From contig JAQVOR010000009.1 in the NCBI GenBank assembly GCA_028702535.1, positions 1-46,011 of the forward strand: a DNA stretch of 46,011 bases, written 5' to 3'. The stretch is from Bacteroidales bacterium. Lineage in GTDB: Bacteria; Bacteroidota; Bacteroidia; Bacteroidales; ML635J-15. The stretch's first letter is position 1; each line of letters begins with the position of its first letter. A program made the position numbers and the translations under genes. Shown here piece after piece: positions 17,336-23,878 of this stretch. Below the pieces are notes generated by a model that was not told the origin of the DNA, did not search any database, and saw only the letters and a program-made list of their open reading frames with translations.

Positions 17336-19129
17336 TTATTTAATAAATATTGCACTAAATTTACACTTATCATAACATGCTCCGCATTTAATACAGATGT
17401 CCTGATTTATTTCGTGAGGCATTTTGCGTTCACCAGAAATTGCATTTACCGGACAAACACGTGCACATGCTGTACAGCCGACACAAGCTTCTGCATCTAT
17501 GATATACTTTTTAAGAGCGGTACACTTACCTGCACGACATTTCTTATCTATTACGTGCTCAACATACTCGTCCCAAAAATTTGCCAAAGTTGACAATACT
17601 GGATTTGGAGAAGTTTGTCCTAAGCCACAAAGTGAAGTATCTTTAATTACTCCGCTAAGGTTTTTCAAAAGCTCAAGGTCTTCCATTGTTCCTTTGCCCT
17701 CAGTAATTTTGGTAAGTATTTCGTGCAAACGTTTGTTCCCTATTCTACAAGGTGAGCATTTACCACATGATTCTTCAACTGTAAACTCAAGAAAGAATTT
17801 GGCAATAGATACCATACAGTCGTCCTCGTCCATTACAATCATACCACCCGATCCCATCATAGAACCAGCAGCAATAAGATTATCAAAATCTATTGGTGTA
17901 TCAAGATGTTTTTCGGTAAGACATCCACCAGAAGGACCACCAGTTTGAACAGCTTTAAACTTTTTACCGTCTTTAATTCCACCACCAATTTCATAAATGA
18001 CTTCACGTAATGTAATTCCCATCGGGACTTCAATTAGTCCGACATTATTGATTTTACCAGCAAGAGCAAAAACCTTAGTTCCTTTTGATTTTTCGCTGCC
18101 AATAGATGCAAACCAATCGGCTCCTTTTAATAGAATTACCGGAACAGAGGCAAAAGTCTCTACGTTATTTACGTTACTAGGTTTTCCGAGATATCCAGAT
18201 TCAGCAGGGAAAGGTGGTTTTACGGTAGGTTCACCTCTATGACCTTCCATCGAGTGTAGTAATGCGGTTTCTTCACCACAAACGAAAGCTCCAGCTCCGT
18301 ATCGAAGTTCGATATCAAAATTAAACCCAGTACCCAAAATATCTTTTCCAAGTAATCCGTACTCCATTGCTTGTTTTATAGCAACTTTAAGTCGATGTAT
18401 TGCAAGAGGATATTCAGCTCTAATATAGATAAGACCTTTATCTGCGCCCATTGTATAGCCACAAATTGCCATTGCTTCAAGAACTGTATGAGGGTCGCCT
18501 TCGAGAACTGATCTGTCCATAAAAGCCCCAGGGTCACCTTCGTCAGCATTACAAACCACATATTTTTGGTCGGACGCTTGTTTTGCAGCAATTTCCCATT
18601 TTAAACCTGTAGGAAAACCGCCTCCTCCACGTCCACGAAGTCCAGATTTCTTTATTACATCAATAACTTCTTGTGGTGTCATCTCCATAAGAGCCTTACC
18701 TAAAGCCTGATACGCATCACGTGCGATTGATTCATCAATATCCTCAGGATCGAGGAAACCACAATTGCGTAAAGCTATCCGTATTTGTTTTTGATAAAAC
18801 CCCATGTGTTTTGAGTCGCTAACACTTTCTTTATTTGTAGGATCTACATACAACAATCTGTGTACCTTACGTCCTTTAATAATGTGTTCCTCAATAATTT
18901 CTTTAGCATCTTCTGGTTTGACCTGTGTATAGAAAGTGTTATCAGGGATAACTTTTACAATAGGTCCTTGTTCACAAAACCCGAAACATCCTGTAACAAC
19001 AACTTTAGCCTCATCCTCTAACCCATGTGACTCTAACTCGGCATTAAGTTGCTCCACAATTTGATTGCTTTGAGAAGCCTTACAACCTGTACCACCACAA
19101 ACTAAGAGATGCATTTTGTACTTGTTCAT
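17336..19129 (-). CDS. hydB: Hydrogenase NADH-binding subunit, NuoF-like (HydB)
   Basis: 597 residues. An N-terminal thioredoxin-like [2Fe-2S] domain (CGGTGCKAS ~11, CFGFC ~48) is followed by the NuoF core with its Gly-rich FMN/NADH site (RGRGGGGFPTGLKW ~165-180) and NADEGDPGAFMDRS. The [4Fe-4S] ligands SCGKCSPCR and a later CGLG come next. Two C-terminal [4Fe-4S] ferredoxin motifs follow (CVGCTACARVCP, CIKCGACYDKC). This three-part layout is diagnostic of HydB in bifurcating hydrogenases, where FMN is the proposed bifurcation site. GGAGG is placed well before the ATG. It is separated from hydA by 15 bases and from the upstream gene by 18. Confidence 0.94.
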   Translation of the reverse strand: MNKYKMHLLVCGGTGCKASQSNQIVEQLNAELESHGLEDEAKVVVTGCFGFCEQGPIVKVIPDNTFYTQVKPEDAKEIIEEHIIKGRKVHRLLYVDPTNKESVSDSKHMGFYQKQIRIALRNCGFLDPEDIDESIARDAYQALGKALMEMTPQEVIDVIKKSGLRGRGGGGFPTGLKWEIAAKQASDQKYVVCNADEGDPGAFMDRSVLEGDPHTVLEAMAICGYTMGADKGLIYIRAEYPLAIHRLKVAIKQAMEYGLLGKDILGTGFNFDIELRYGAGAFVCGEETALLHSMEGHRGEPTVKPPFPAESGYLGKPSNVNNVETFASVPVILLKGADWFASIGSEKSKGTKVFALAGKINNVGLIEVPMGITLREVIYEIGGGIKDGKKFKAVQTGGPSGGCLTEKHLDTPIDFDNLIAAGSMMGSGGMIVMDEDDCMVSIAKFFLEFTVEESCGKCSPCRIGNKRLHEILTKITEGKGTMEDLELLKNLSGVIKDTSLCGLGQTSPNPVLSTLANFWDEYVEHVIDKKCRAGKCTALKKYIIDAEACVGCTACARVCPVNAISGERKMPHEINQDICIKCGACYDKCKFSAIFIK

Positions 19130-19147
19130 AAAAATACCTCCTTATTA

Positions 19148-19540
19148 TTAATCAATAGAGTGATAATTAGCTGGTATAATACCTTCTACTAACTCACCGT
19201 TTTTAATATATTTTTCTATTATCTCATCAGCTCTGTCAATAGTAACATAACCAAACACTACTGGGTCTTCACCTGGGCGTGTAATTTCTACTGTAGGTTC
19301 AGCATAACAATATCCCATATCACCTACTTGTATTACTAAAGCTTCTACATTTCTCTTTTCAATCTCCTCTATAAAGTAGTTCATAATTTCTTTTGCTCCT
19401 GATGCTATGCCACTAGTAGCCATACCTACTTTAATTTGAACTATTGCATCGGGCGAATCGCTTTTTACACGAAGATTGATCTTGTTTTGCAAATCGTCTT
19501 TCATTTTACGTAAGTCTGCAAGATTGTTGATTTTATTCAT
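19148..19540 (-). CDS. Small [2Fe-2S] ferredoxin-like protein of hydrogenase operons (HndB-like)
   Basis: About 130 residues. The frame is open to 19585, but the ATG at 19540 is preceded by GGGAGG at ideal spacing, so that start is chosen. The protein has the thioredoxin-like [2Fe-2S] fold pattern of the family found as first gene of hnd/hyd operons: a MATSGIASGAKEIM segment, GDMGYCYAEPTVEITRPG and VFGYVTIDRADEIIEKYI. The usual cysteine set is not obvious: only one Cys (GYCYAE) is seen, so the cluster may be absent. Role inferred: accessory or electron-transfer partner of HydABC. Confidence 0.8.
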   Translation of the reverse strand: MNKINNLADLRKMKDDLQNKINLRVKSDSPDAIVQIKVGMATSGIASGAKEIMNYFIEEIEKRNVEALVIQVGDMGYCYAEPTVEITRPGEDPVVFGYVTIDRADEIIEKYIKNGELVEGIIPANYHSID

Positions 19541-19582
19541 CGTTTTACCTCCCGGTTTTGTTAATAATTTTATTTTACGCCT

Positions 19583-19614
19583 CAAAAATATTAAATGTTA
19601 TTACACAAAACAAA
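19583..19614 (-). promoter_or_regulatory. Promoter of the hydrogenase operon (TTTG-N20-TATTTTTG)
   Basis: On the minus strand a -33 TTTG (19611-19614) is followed after 20 bases by TATTTTTG (19583-19590), a perfect Bacteroidota promoter. The start of transcription would be near 19577, leaving a leader of ~37 bases with the GGGAGG ribosome site. An inverted repeat, ACAAAAC (19605-19611) / GTTTTGT (19617-19623), overlaps the -33 box. Confidence 0.65.
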
Positions 19615-19619
19615 TGGTT

Positions 19620-19655
19620 TTGTTATTTTCTTAACACTGTTACACTTATAACAGG
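19620..19655. promoter_or_regulatory. Two tandem Rex-type operators upstream of the hydrogenase operon
   Basis: Two perfect 16-base palindromes TGTTA-N6-TAACA stand one base apart: 19621-19636 (TGTTA TTTTCT TAACA) and 19639-19654 flanks (TGTTA CACTTA TAACA at 19638-19653, with outer C/G making 6-base arms). The first, extended by one T, matches the published Rex consensus TTGTTAANNNNTTAACAA except at its two variable-looking A positions. They lie directly upstream of the -33 box. The same double arrangement occurs at 22368-22403. Rex senses NADH/NAD+, fitting an NADH-linked hydrogenase. A CRP/FNR-family protein with TGTNA-N6-TNACA preference is the alternative. Confidence 0.6.
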
Positions 19656-19731
19656 CAATTTAAACCTAATCTAAATAACAAGCCTGTTTTTACAATGATA
19701 ATTAACTAACTACCAACAGATTATAAGAATA

Positions 19732-19745
19732 TTGATTTATATCAA
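19732..19745. promoter_or_regulatory. Perfect FNR-type box TTGAT-N4-ATCAA
   Basis: TTGATTTATATCAA fits the FNR consensus exactly, extended to ATTGAT/ATCAAT. It lies ~155-170 bases upstream of the predicted start of the hydrogenase transcript. An FNR/CRP-family activator could bind here under anoxia. The distance is larger than usual for direct activation. Seen: the palindrome. Inferred: the regulator. The rest of 19656-19965 shows no gene. Confidence 0.45.
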
Positions 19746-19965
19746 TCCAAATAAAGATAAACAATTCTGTTGAACAACATTTATAATTTTAATGACTAAC
19801 TATAAACCTCTTATGCTTTCCTGACTATTGTCATGCTTTTCGCATGATAAAAATCATAATTGATTTTAAGAAACTCGCAAAAAAAAATAAAAGGAAAAAT
19901 AAATGACCATAAAACAATCTAAAAGCCATTAAAAATTATCAAAATTTAGTGAGATTTTAATAAAT

Positions 19966-20496
19966 TTAAGCAATGCTTTGAGTGATAAATTCTGTGAGAC
20001 TTTTAATAACTGATGCACTATTAATTTCAAAACCTTCAAAAACCTCTTTCACACTGTTAGAGTCAATAGAAAACTCATCAAGATCATTTTTATATTTAAA
20101 AACAAAATTAATTTGCTGATATTGACAAACAAAAGATGCTATACATTCGGCTACATTGCCAAGAGGTTGTCGGTCGATATGATTTTTTCCAAATGTGGCT
20201 TTAACAAAGGTTCCCTGTCCAGGGGTAGAATCAATAAGAAATTTACCTCCTGTGAGATTTGCATTGAACTTTAACAAAGCCAAACCCATACCAGTTTTTC
20301 TTTCTTTTCGACTTGAGAAAAAACTTTTATTTATCGCCTCTAAAGTTTCTTTATCTATACCACAACCATTATCGGAAATTGAAATACTTATAATATTATC
20401 AATATCCGAATCTATAAGTTCTATTTTTATAAAACTAGCTCCTCCCCTAATTGAATTATGAATAATATCAGTAATATGCATATCAAGTGTTTTCAT
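19966..20496 (-). CDS. GHKL ATP-binding protein (stand-alone histidine-kinase-like domain)
   Basis: 176 residues, essentially one HATPase_c domain: N box HITDIIHNSIRGGAS (~8-20), G1 box DNGCGID (~42), F-box-like FFSSR, and G2 box GMGLALLK (~69). The N-box asparagine is kept. No phosphorylatable His domain or sensor is attached, so it is a stand-alone ATPase/kinase. It overlaps the PHP gene by 4 bases (coupled) and is the last gene of the accessory operon upstream of the hydrogenase. Similar genes occur beside [FeFe]-hydrogenase operons of other anaerobes, where a signalling role is supposed but unproven. Confidence 0.85.
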   Translation of the reverse strand: MKTLDMHITDIIHNSIRGGASFIKIELIDSDIDNIISISISDNGCGIDKETLEAINKSFFSSRKERKTGMGLALLKFNANLTGGKFLIDSTPGQGTFVKATFGKNHIDRQPLGNVAECIASFVCQYQQINFVFKYKNDLDEFSIDSNSVKEVFEGFEINSASVIKSLTEFITQSIA

Positions 20497-21224
20497 AATT
20501 TAGGAAAATTTAGGATTGCAAATTTAAGAGCAGTTTTTATTTCATCAAAACACAAATGTTCTAGTTGCAAACAATTATATGATTTACCAATATCAGTAAT
20601 AAAATGTGCGTCGGAGTTTGTAATATAATTATAATTTTTAAACCAAGGGAATTTTTCTAAGAAATCATTATTTTGAGCAAAAGGGCTAAGCTCCATTACA
20701 TTAAAATTAAGATTATCAGGAACAATACCAAGTTGGGAACTAATACTATATCTGGGGCGGTCAACATGAGCTGGAATAAAGATGCCGTTCATCTGTGCCA
20801 CACGGTCTGCCAATTCATTTATACTTAGATCCAATGAATTAATTAATAGATGCTCAATTTCGCCAATAATGTTTTCATTTTCATCAACAATAAATTGGTC
20901 GCCAAATTTATCAGGCGAGTTAGGAAAAAAAGTTTGTTTAGAGTCTAAAAAGTCTTGAAAATCATTAAGCGATGTCATATCAGGCATAAAGCAAATTGAG
21001 TGAACCTCTTCTCGCGTATTAACCTCCACTCCCAGCATAACATATACACCATTTTTTTTACCAATATTATGAGTTACTTCGGCATTTAAAGATGAGTTGT
21101 GATCTGTAATTCCTATTATATCAATATTTTTCTCAACAGCCTTCTTGATTATTTCAGAAGGGCTCATTGACAAGTCTCCACAAGGAGATAAAACAGTATG
21201 TATATGCAGATCTGCTTTATAATT
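20493..21224 (-). CDS. PHP-domain metal-dependent phosphoesterase
   Basis: About 243 residues from a GTG at 21224 (protein beginning MNYKADLHIHTVLSPCG). The frame opens at 21263, but that start overlaps the upstream gene by 47 bases and adds a non-conserved hydrophobic leader. Family motifs: DLHIHTVLSPCGDLSMSP (motif I with two His), GITDHNSS (motif II, ~48), and NSDAHFITDIG near the C-terminus (motif IV). Metal ligands are therefore complete. PHP enzymes hydrolyse phosphoesters with Zn/Mn/Fe; the substrate is unknown. It overlaps the DRTGG gene before it and the GHKL gene after it. Confidence 0.85.
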   Translation of the reverse strand, partial: NYKADLHIHTVLSPCGDLSMSPSEIIKKAVEKNIDIIGITDHNSSLNAEVTHNIGKKNGVYVMLGVEVNTREEVHSICFMPDMTSLNDFQDFLDSKQTFFPNSPDKFGDQFIVDENENIIGEIEHLLINSLDLSINELADRVAQMNGIFIPAHVDRPRYSISSQLGIVPDNLNFNVMELSPFAQNNDFLEKFPWFKNYNYITNSDAHFITDIGKSYNCLQLEHLCFDEIKTALKFAILNFPKL

Positions 21225-21555
21225 CACAATTAATAAGATTATACAGTTTAGCACAAAATTCATAACATGCTAAATTAGTAACCAACACCGCAACATTTTC
21301 TAAATTAGCATGCTCAAGCATATCCACATCAGGTTTACCATTATTAATTAGGACAACTGCCGGAATATCTTTAAGCGAAGCAATTGCAGCAACATTTTTA
21401 TGTGTTTGCATAGTAATCCACAGTTCTTCAGCCTCAGCATTTCCCATAACATCGCTTAACAGATCCGATGCGTAAGCACTTTTAATATCTTCATCTTCGT
21501 TAGCAGCATTAAGTACAACGAGATCAAGTTTTTTAATTATTTCTGACAATTTCAT
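21217..21555 (-). CDS. DRTGG-domain protein
   Basis: 112 residues, a single DRTGG-type domain. The conserved pattern is AYASDLLSDVMGNAEAEELWITMQTHKNVAAIASLKDIPAVVLINNG (residues ~28-75, partial quote by halves), followed by a C-terminal CYEFCAKLY. The literal DRTGG tetrad is not kept, as in many short members. The family is a ligand-binding regulatory domain linked to kinases and CobB-like proteins; the ligand is unknown. Its stop overlaps the GTG of the PHP gene. A paralogue is encoded two genes upstream (21983-22333). Confidence 0.8.
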   Translation of the reverse strand: MKLSEIIKKLDLVVLNAANEDEDIKSAYASDLLSDVMGNAEAEELWITMQTHKNVAAIASLKDIPAVVLINNGKPDVDMLEHANLENVAVLVTNLACYEFCAKLYNLINCEL

Positions 21556-21565
21556 AATATATAAG

Positions 21566-21976
21566 TTACAAATAAATAATTATATGAGCATTTGTACCGA
21601 GTCCTTTAATACTTTCTATTTCAAAAACATCAGCATTTCTCTTAATATTTGGCAATCCCATTCCAGCACCAAACCCCATTTCTCGAACAGAATTTGAAGC
21701 TGTAGAATACCCCTCACTCATAGCTAAATCAACATCTTCGATGCCAGGACCATAATCTTTCACAAACATTTGAACCTGATTTTCTTCAATTAGTACTCTT
21801 ATTGTACCATGATCTGCATGAGCGACAACATTTATTTCAGCTTCAAACAAAGCAACTACGATTCTCTTTATTTTTGCTGGATCGACATTACGCTGTTTTA
21901 AAGCCCTCTTAATAGTACTTGAGGCATTTCCTGCGACTGAAAAATTTGCACCTTCTATTTCAAATAAATATTCCAT
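21566..21976 (-). CDS. RsbW/SpoIIAB-like anti-sigma-factor ATPase
   Basis: 136 residues, one HATPase_c domain of the serine-kinase/anti-sigma type: N box VVALFEAEINVVAHA (~40-55), G1 box KDYGPGIEDVDLAM (~74-87), and G2 box GFGAGMGLPNIKRNADVF (~102-118). The MREMGFGAGMG layout is that of small RsbW/anti-sigma kinases found beside DRTGG genes. No RsbV-like antagonist or sigma factor is adjacent. Lies 6 bases after the first DRTGG gene and 10 before the second. Confidence 0.83.
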   Translation of the reverse strand: MEYLFEIEGANFSVAGNASSTIKRALKQRNVDPAKIKRIVVALFEAEINVVAHADHGTIRVLIEENQVQMFVKDYGPGIEDVDLAMSEGYSTASNSVREMGFGAGMGLPNIKRNADVFEIESIKGLGTNAHIIIYL

Positions 21977-21982
21977 AATATA

Positions 21983-22333
21983 TTAATAAAGCGGTTTAAT
22001 ACCATAGGAATACAACTCTCCACAAACCCTGTAAACACTATGGTCTGTTTCTAACAAACAGATATCACAATCCTTAGCAATACTAAGCATCTGGGCATCA
22101 CATTTTTTACCCCTACATATAATAATGAGATTTATTTCAGCCATTTCTGCGGTACGAATAGTTTGCACATTACACAAGCCAGTTATCAGCATGGTTTTGT
22201 CATAAGTCAGTCTCAAAACATCACTCATCAGATCTGACGCAAAAGCAAACTCAAAATCATCAGTACTTAAAGTACATACGTCGCCACAAACTGAGCGTGC
22301 ATCAATTAGTTTTATTATTTCATTCATCAACAT
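21983..22333 (-). CDS. DRTGG-domain protein, first gene of the hydrogenase accessory operon
   Basis: About 117 residues from the ATG at 22333. A longer frame begins with TTG at 22354, but that TTG lies inside the -7 promoter box, so it cannot be translated from this promoter. The domain pattern matches its paralogue at 21217: FAFASDLMSDVLRLTYDKTMLITG (in two halves), TIRTAEMAEINLIIICRGK and the C-terminal YRVCGELYSYGI. It differs by extra cysteines (CGDVC at ~14-18, CDAQ, CDIC). A cysteine-rich DRTGG domain next to a hydrogenase could sense redox or Fe-S status, which is speculation. Confidence 0.78.
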   Translation of the reverse strand: MLMNEIIKLIDARSVCGDVCTLSTDDFEFAFASDLMSDVLRLTYDKTMLITGLCNVQTIRTAEMAEINLIIICRGKKCDAQMLSIAKDCDICLLETDHSVYRVCGELYSYGIKPLY

Positions 22334-22351
22334 AACATTCCATTTTTTTTG

Positions 22352-22359
22352 CAAAGGTA
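22352..22359 (-). promoter_or_regulatory. -7 box TACCTTTG of the hydrogenase accessory operon
   Basis: Minus-strand TACCTTTG matches TAnnTTTG exactly, about 20 bases before the ATG at 22333. The -33 region falls inside the Rex-type sites at 22368-22403, so a bound protein would block RNA polymerase. Confidence 0.55.
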
Positions 22360-22367
22360 ATAAGTTT

Positions 22368-22403
22368 TTGTTATTTCATTAACATTGTTATTTACTTAAC
22401 ACC
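22368..22403. promoter_or_regulatory. Two tandem Rex-type operators upstream of the accessory operon
   Basis: Two perfect TGTTA-N6-TAACA palindromes (TGTTA TTTCAT TAACA at 22369-22384; TGTTA TTTACT TAACA at 22386-22401) are separated by one base. Aligned over 36 bases with 19620-19655, every half-site matches and all differences fall in the spacers. Both sites extended by a leading T match Rex TTGTTAANNNNTTAACAA well. They overlap the expected -33 region, which suits repression. Confidence 0.65.
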
Positions 22404-22450
22404 ATGTTTGAAAACATCATAACAAAAAATTAAACTAAAATTATTAAAAA

Positions 22451-22789
22451 TTATTTCGTACTCAGGTTATAACCCTCTTTCAACAAAAATTCTTTAATTT
22501 TATCAATCATTTCGCCTTGAATAATTATTTCTCCATTTTTTGCAGATCCTCCAGTACCACATTTTGTTTTGATTTGCTTAGATAGAGCCTCTAAATCATC
22601 AGATTTGCCAATAAAACCAGCGATAATAGTAACTGATTTTCCTTTTCGTTGTTTACGATCAATAAAAACACTCAATTTTTGTTTTGCAGGACTAAGAGTT
22701 TCGGTTTCCTCTATTTCATTTGTATCATACTCAAAATCCTGATTTGTTGAATAAACCACTCCTTCTCTATTTTTCCATTGTTTTTTCAT
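22451..22789 (-). CDS. yciH: SUI1/YciH-family translation factor
   Basis: 112 residues. The C-terminal two thirds is a SUI1/eIF1 domain: LSVFIDRKQRKGKSVTIIAGF (partly), then LSKQIKTKCGTGGSAKNGEIIIQG and IKEFLLKEGY, including the conserved KCGTGGS turn. The N-terminus is a short acidic extension. Bacterial YciH binds the ribosome and helps discriminate start codons. It lies downstream of rnpB's 5' end but is read as a separate unit on the minus strand. Confidence 0.92.
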   Translation of the reverse strand: MKKQWKNREGVVYSTNQDFEYDTNEIEETETLSPAKQKLSVFIDRKQRKGKSVTIIAGFIGKSDDLEALSKQIKTKCGTGGSAKNGEIIIQGEMIDKIKEFLLKEGYNLSTK

Positions 22790-22886
22790 GTTTATTATTT
22801 TTCAATCATCATTCTGTTACAATTATATTTAAAAATTAGCATAATTGTGGTTTCCACATCACACTACTATTTCCCATAAAAAAAAA

Positions 22887-23214
22887 GTAGGCATATAAGC
22901 CGGATTCTGTGTTCTCGCATAACGAGACTTCTATCATTTATCTAATGCGATCTACCCCCCGGCTCAGGCGGGCAGCCTTAAAACGCCGGTATATGTGATC
23001 TTGCAACCCACAGTACGAACAGCTAATGATGTTGCCATCACTACTGGTAGGCTCTTACCCTACCTTCTCACCCTTATTCGTCAAAGACGAACGGTTATTT
23101 TCTTCTTCGCATACATACCCTCACGGATATCTCCTCTTTCAGAAGTGCAGTGCCCTGTGTTGTCCGGACTTTCCTCCCTTTCGACTAGCAAAAAGGCGAT
23201 AGAATTGCCTACTT
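22887..23214 (-). ncRNA. rnpB: RNase P RNA (bacterial class A)
   Basis: On the minus strand the transcript begins AAGTAGGCAATTC and contains the hallmark GGGAGGAAAGTCCGGACA near its 5' end, then CACAGGGCACTG. Near the 3' end is ACAGAATCCGGCTTATATGCCTAC. The 5' AGTAGGC pairs with the 3' GCCTAC (P1 helix), and a T-run follows on the minus strand. About 328 nt, normal for the class. It is the catalytic RNA that trims tRNA 5' ends. Confidence 0.96.
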
Positions 23215-23219
23215 TGGTG

Positions 23220-23227
23220 CAAAAATA
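23220..23227 (-). promoter_or_regulatory. -7 box TATTTTTG of rnpB
   Basis: Minus-strand TATTTTTG, an exact TAnnTTTG match, ends 5-6 bases before the mature 5' end of RNase P RNA. This spacing supports it as the true promoter element. Confidence 0.6.
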
Positions 23228-23272
23228 CAAAAAACATCTATATCTTATTTTTATTTATTCATTCATTTTAAT

Positions 23273-23280
23273 TAAATTTG
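23273..23280 (+). promoter_or_regulatory. -7 box TAAATTTG upstream of the DUF6913-like gene
   Basis: TAAATTTG matches TAnnTTTG exactly. Its last three bases are the TTG that would be the most upstream start of the next gene, so that start is unlikely to be used. Confidence 0.45.
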
Positions 23281-23298
23281 TCCCAAATACAAAATGAA

Positions 23299-23877
23299 GT
23301 GACAAAATTTACAGAATTAAAATATAAATATGGTTTGTACCGATTGCGTAAAGACTTTCGTAAACCAGAGGATAATGCTATTGCTTGTAACTTAAAACAA
23401 GCAAAAAGCATTGGCATTATTTATAATGCCACAAAACAAGAAGATTTTATTCTCGTTAAAGATTTCGTTTACAAACTAAAAACTATAGTTCCGCAAGTTC
23501 AAGCAATGGGCTTTGTAAATAATAAAGAGCTTTCTGATTTTCATATCCAGCCTTTAGAATTTAGTTTTTTTTGTAACAGCGATTTAAACTGGTATTATAA
23601 GCCTCACGAAGATTCTGTTGATGAATTTGTAAAAAAAGAATTTGATATACTTATAGATCTTAACTTTAAAGAACTGTTAGCCGCTAGATTTGTTCTTGCC
23701 GAGTCGGCAGCATTATTTAAAACCGGTAGATTTTGTATTATAGAGCCAAATTACTACGATTTGATGATTCAATTACCTAAAATAGACAAAAATCAGGAAG
23801 ACGAAGAAGAAGTAAACCCGTTAAAACTCTTGATACAACAAACTGAACATTATTTACAAATGATAAAACCTGAATAA
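23299..23877 (+). CDS. Conserved Bacteroidota protein (DUF6913-like)
   Basis: About 193 residues from GTG at 23299. An alternative TTG at 23278 lies in the -7 box and no in-frame ATG exists early. The pattern (Y-x-Y-G-L-x-R-x-R-K-D-F at the start, then IGIIYNATKQEDFILVKDFV, KKEFDILIDLNFKE, FVLAESAALFKTGRF) is that of a lineage-specific family commonly found directly before dapA. The central segment looks like a Rossmann-type alpha/beta protein. No enzymatic function is known. Its stop is one base before the dapA ATG, so the two are translated as a pair. Confidence 0.72.
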   Translation: MTKFTELKYKYGLYRLRKDFRKPEDNAIACNLKQAKSIGIIYNATKQEDFILVKDFVYKLKTIVPQVQAMGFVNNKELSDFHIQPLEFSFFCNSDLNWYYKPHEDSVDEFVKKEFDILIDLNFKELLAARFVLAESAALFKTGRFCIIEPNYYDLMIQLPKIDKNQEDEEEVNPLKLLIQQTEHYLQMIKPE

Positions 23878-23878
23878 T

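Noticed and set aside
22995-23297. A 100-codon open frame on the plus strand
   Set aside because: It lies opposite RNase P RNA, whose conserved core explains the sequence; the translation resembles no protein.
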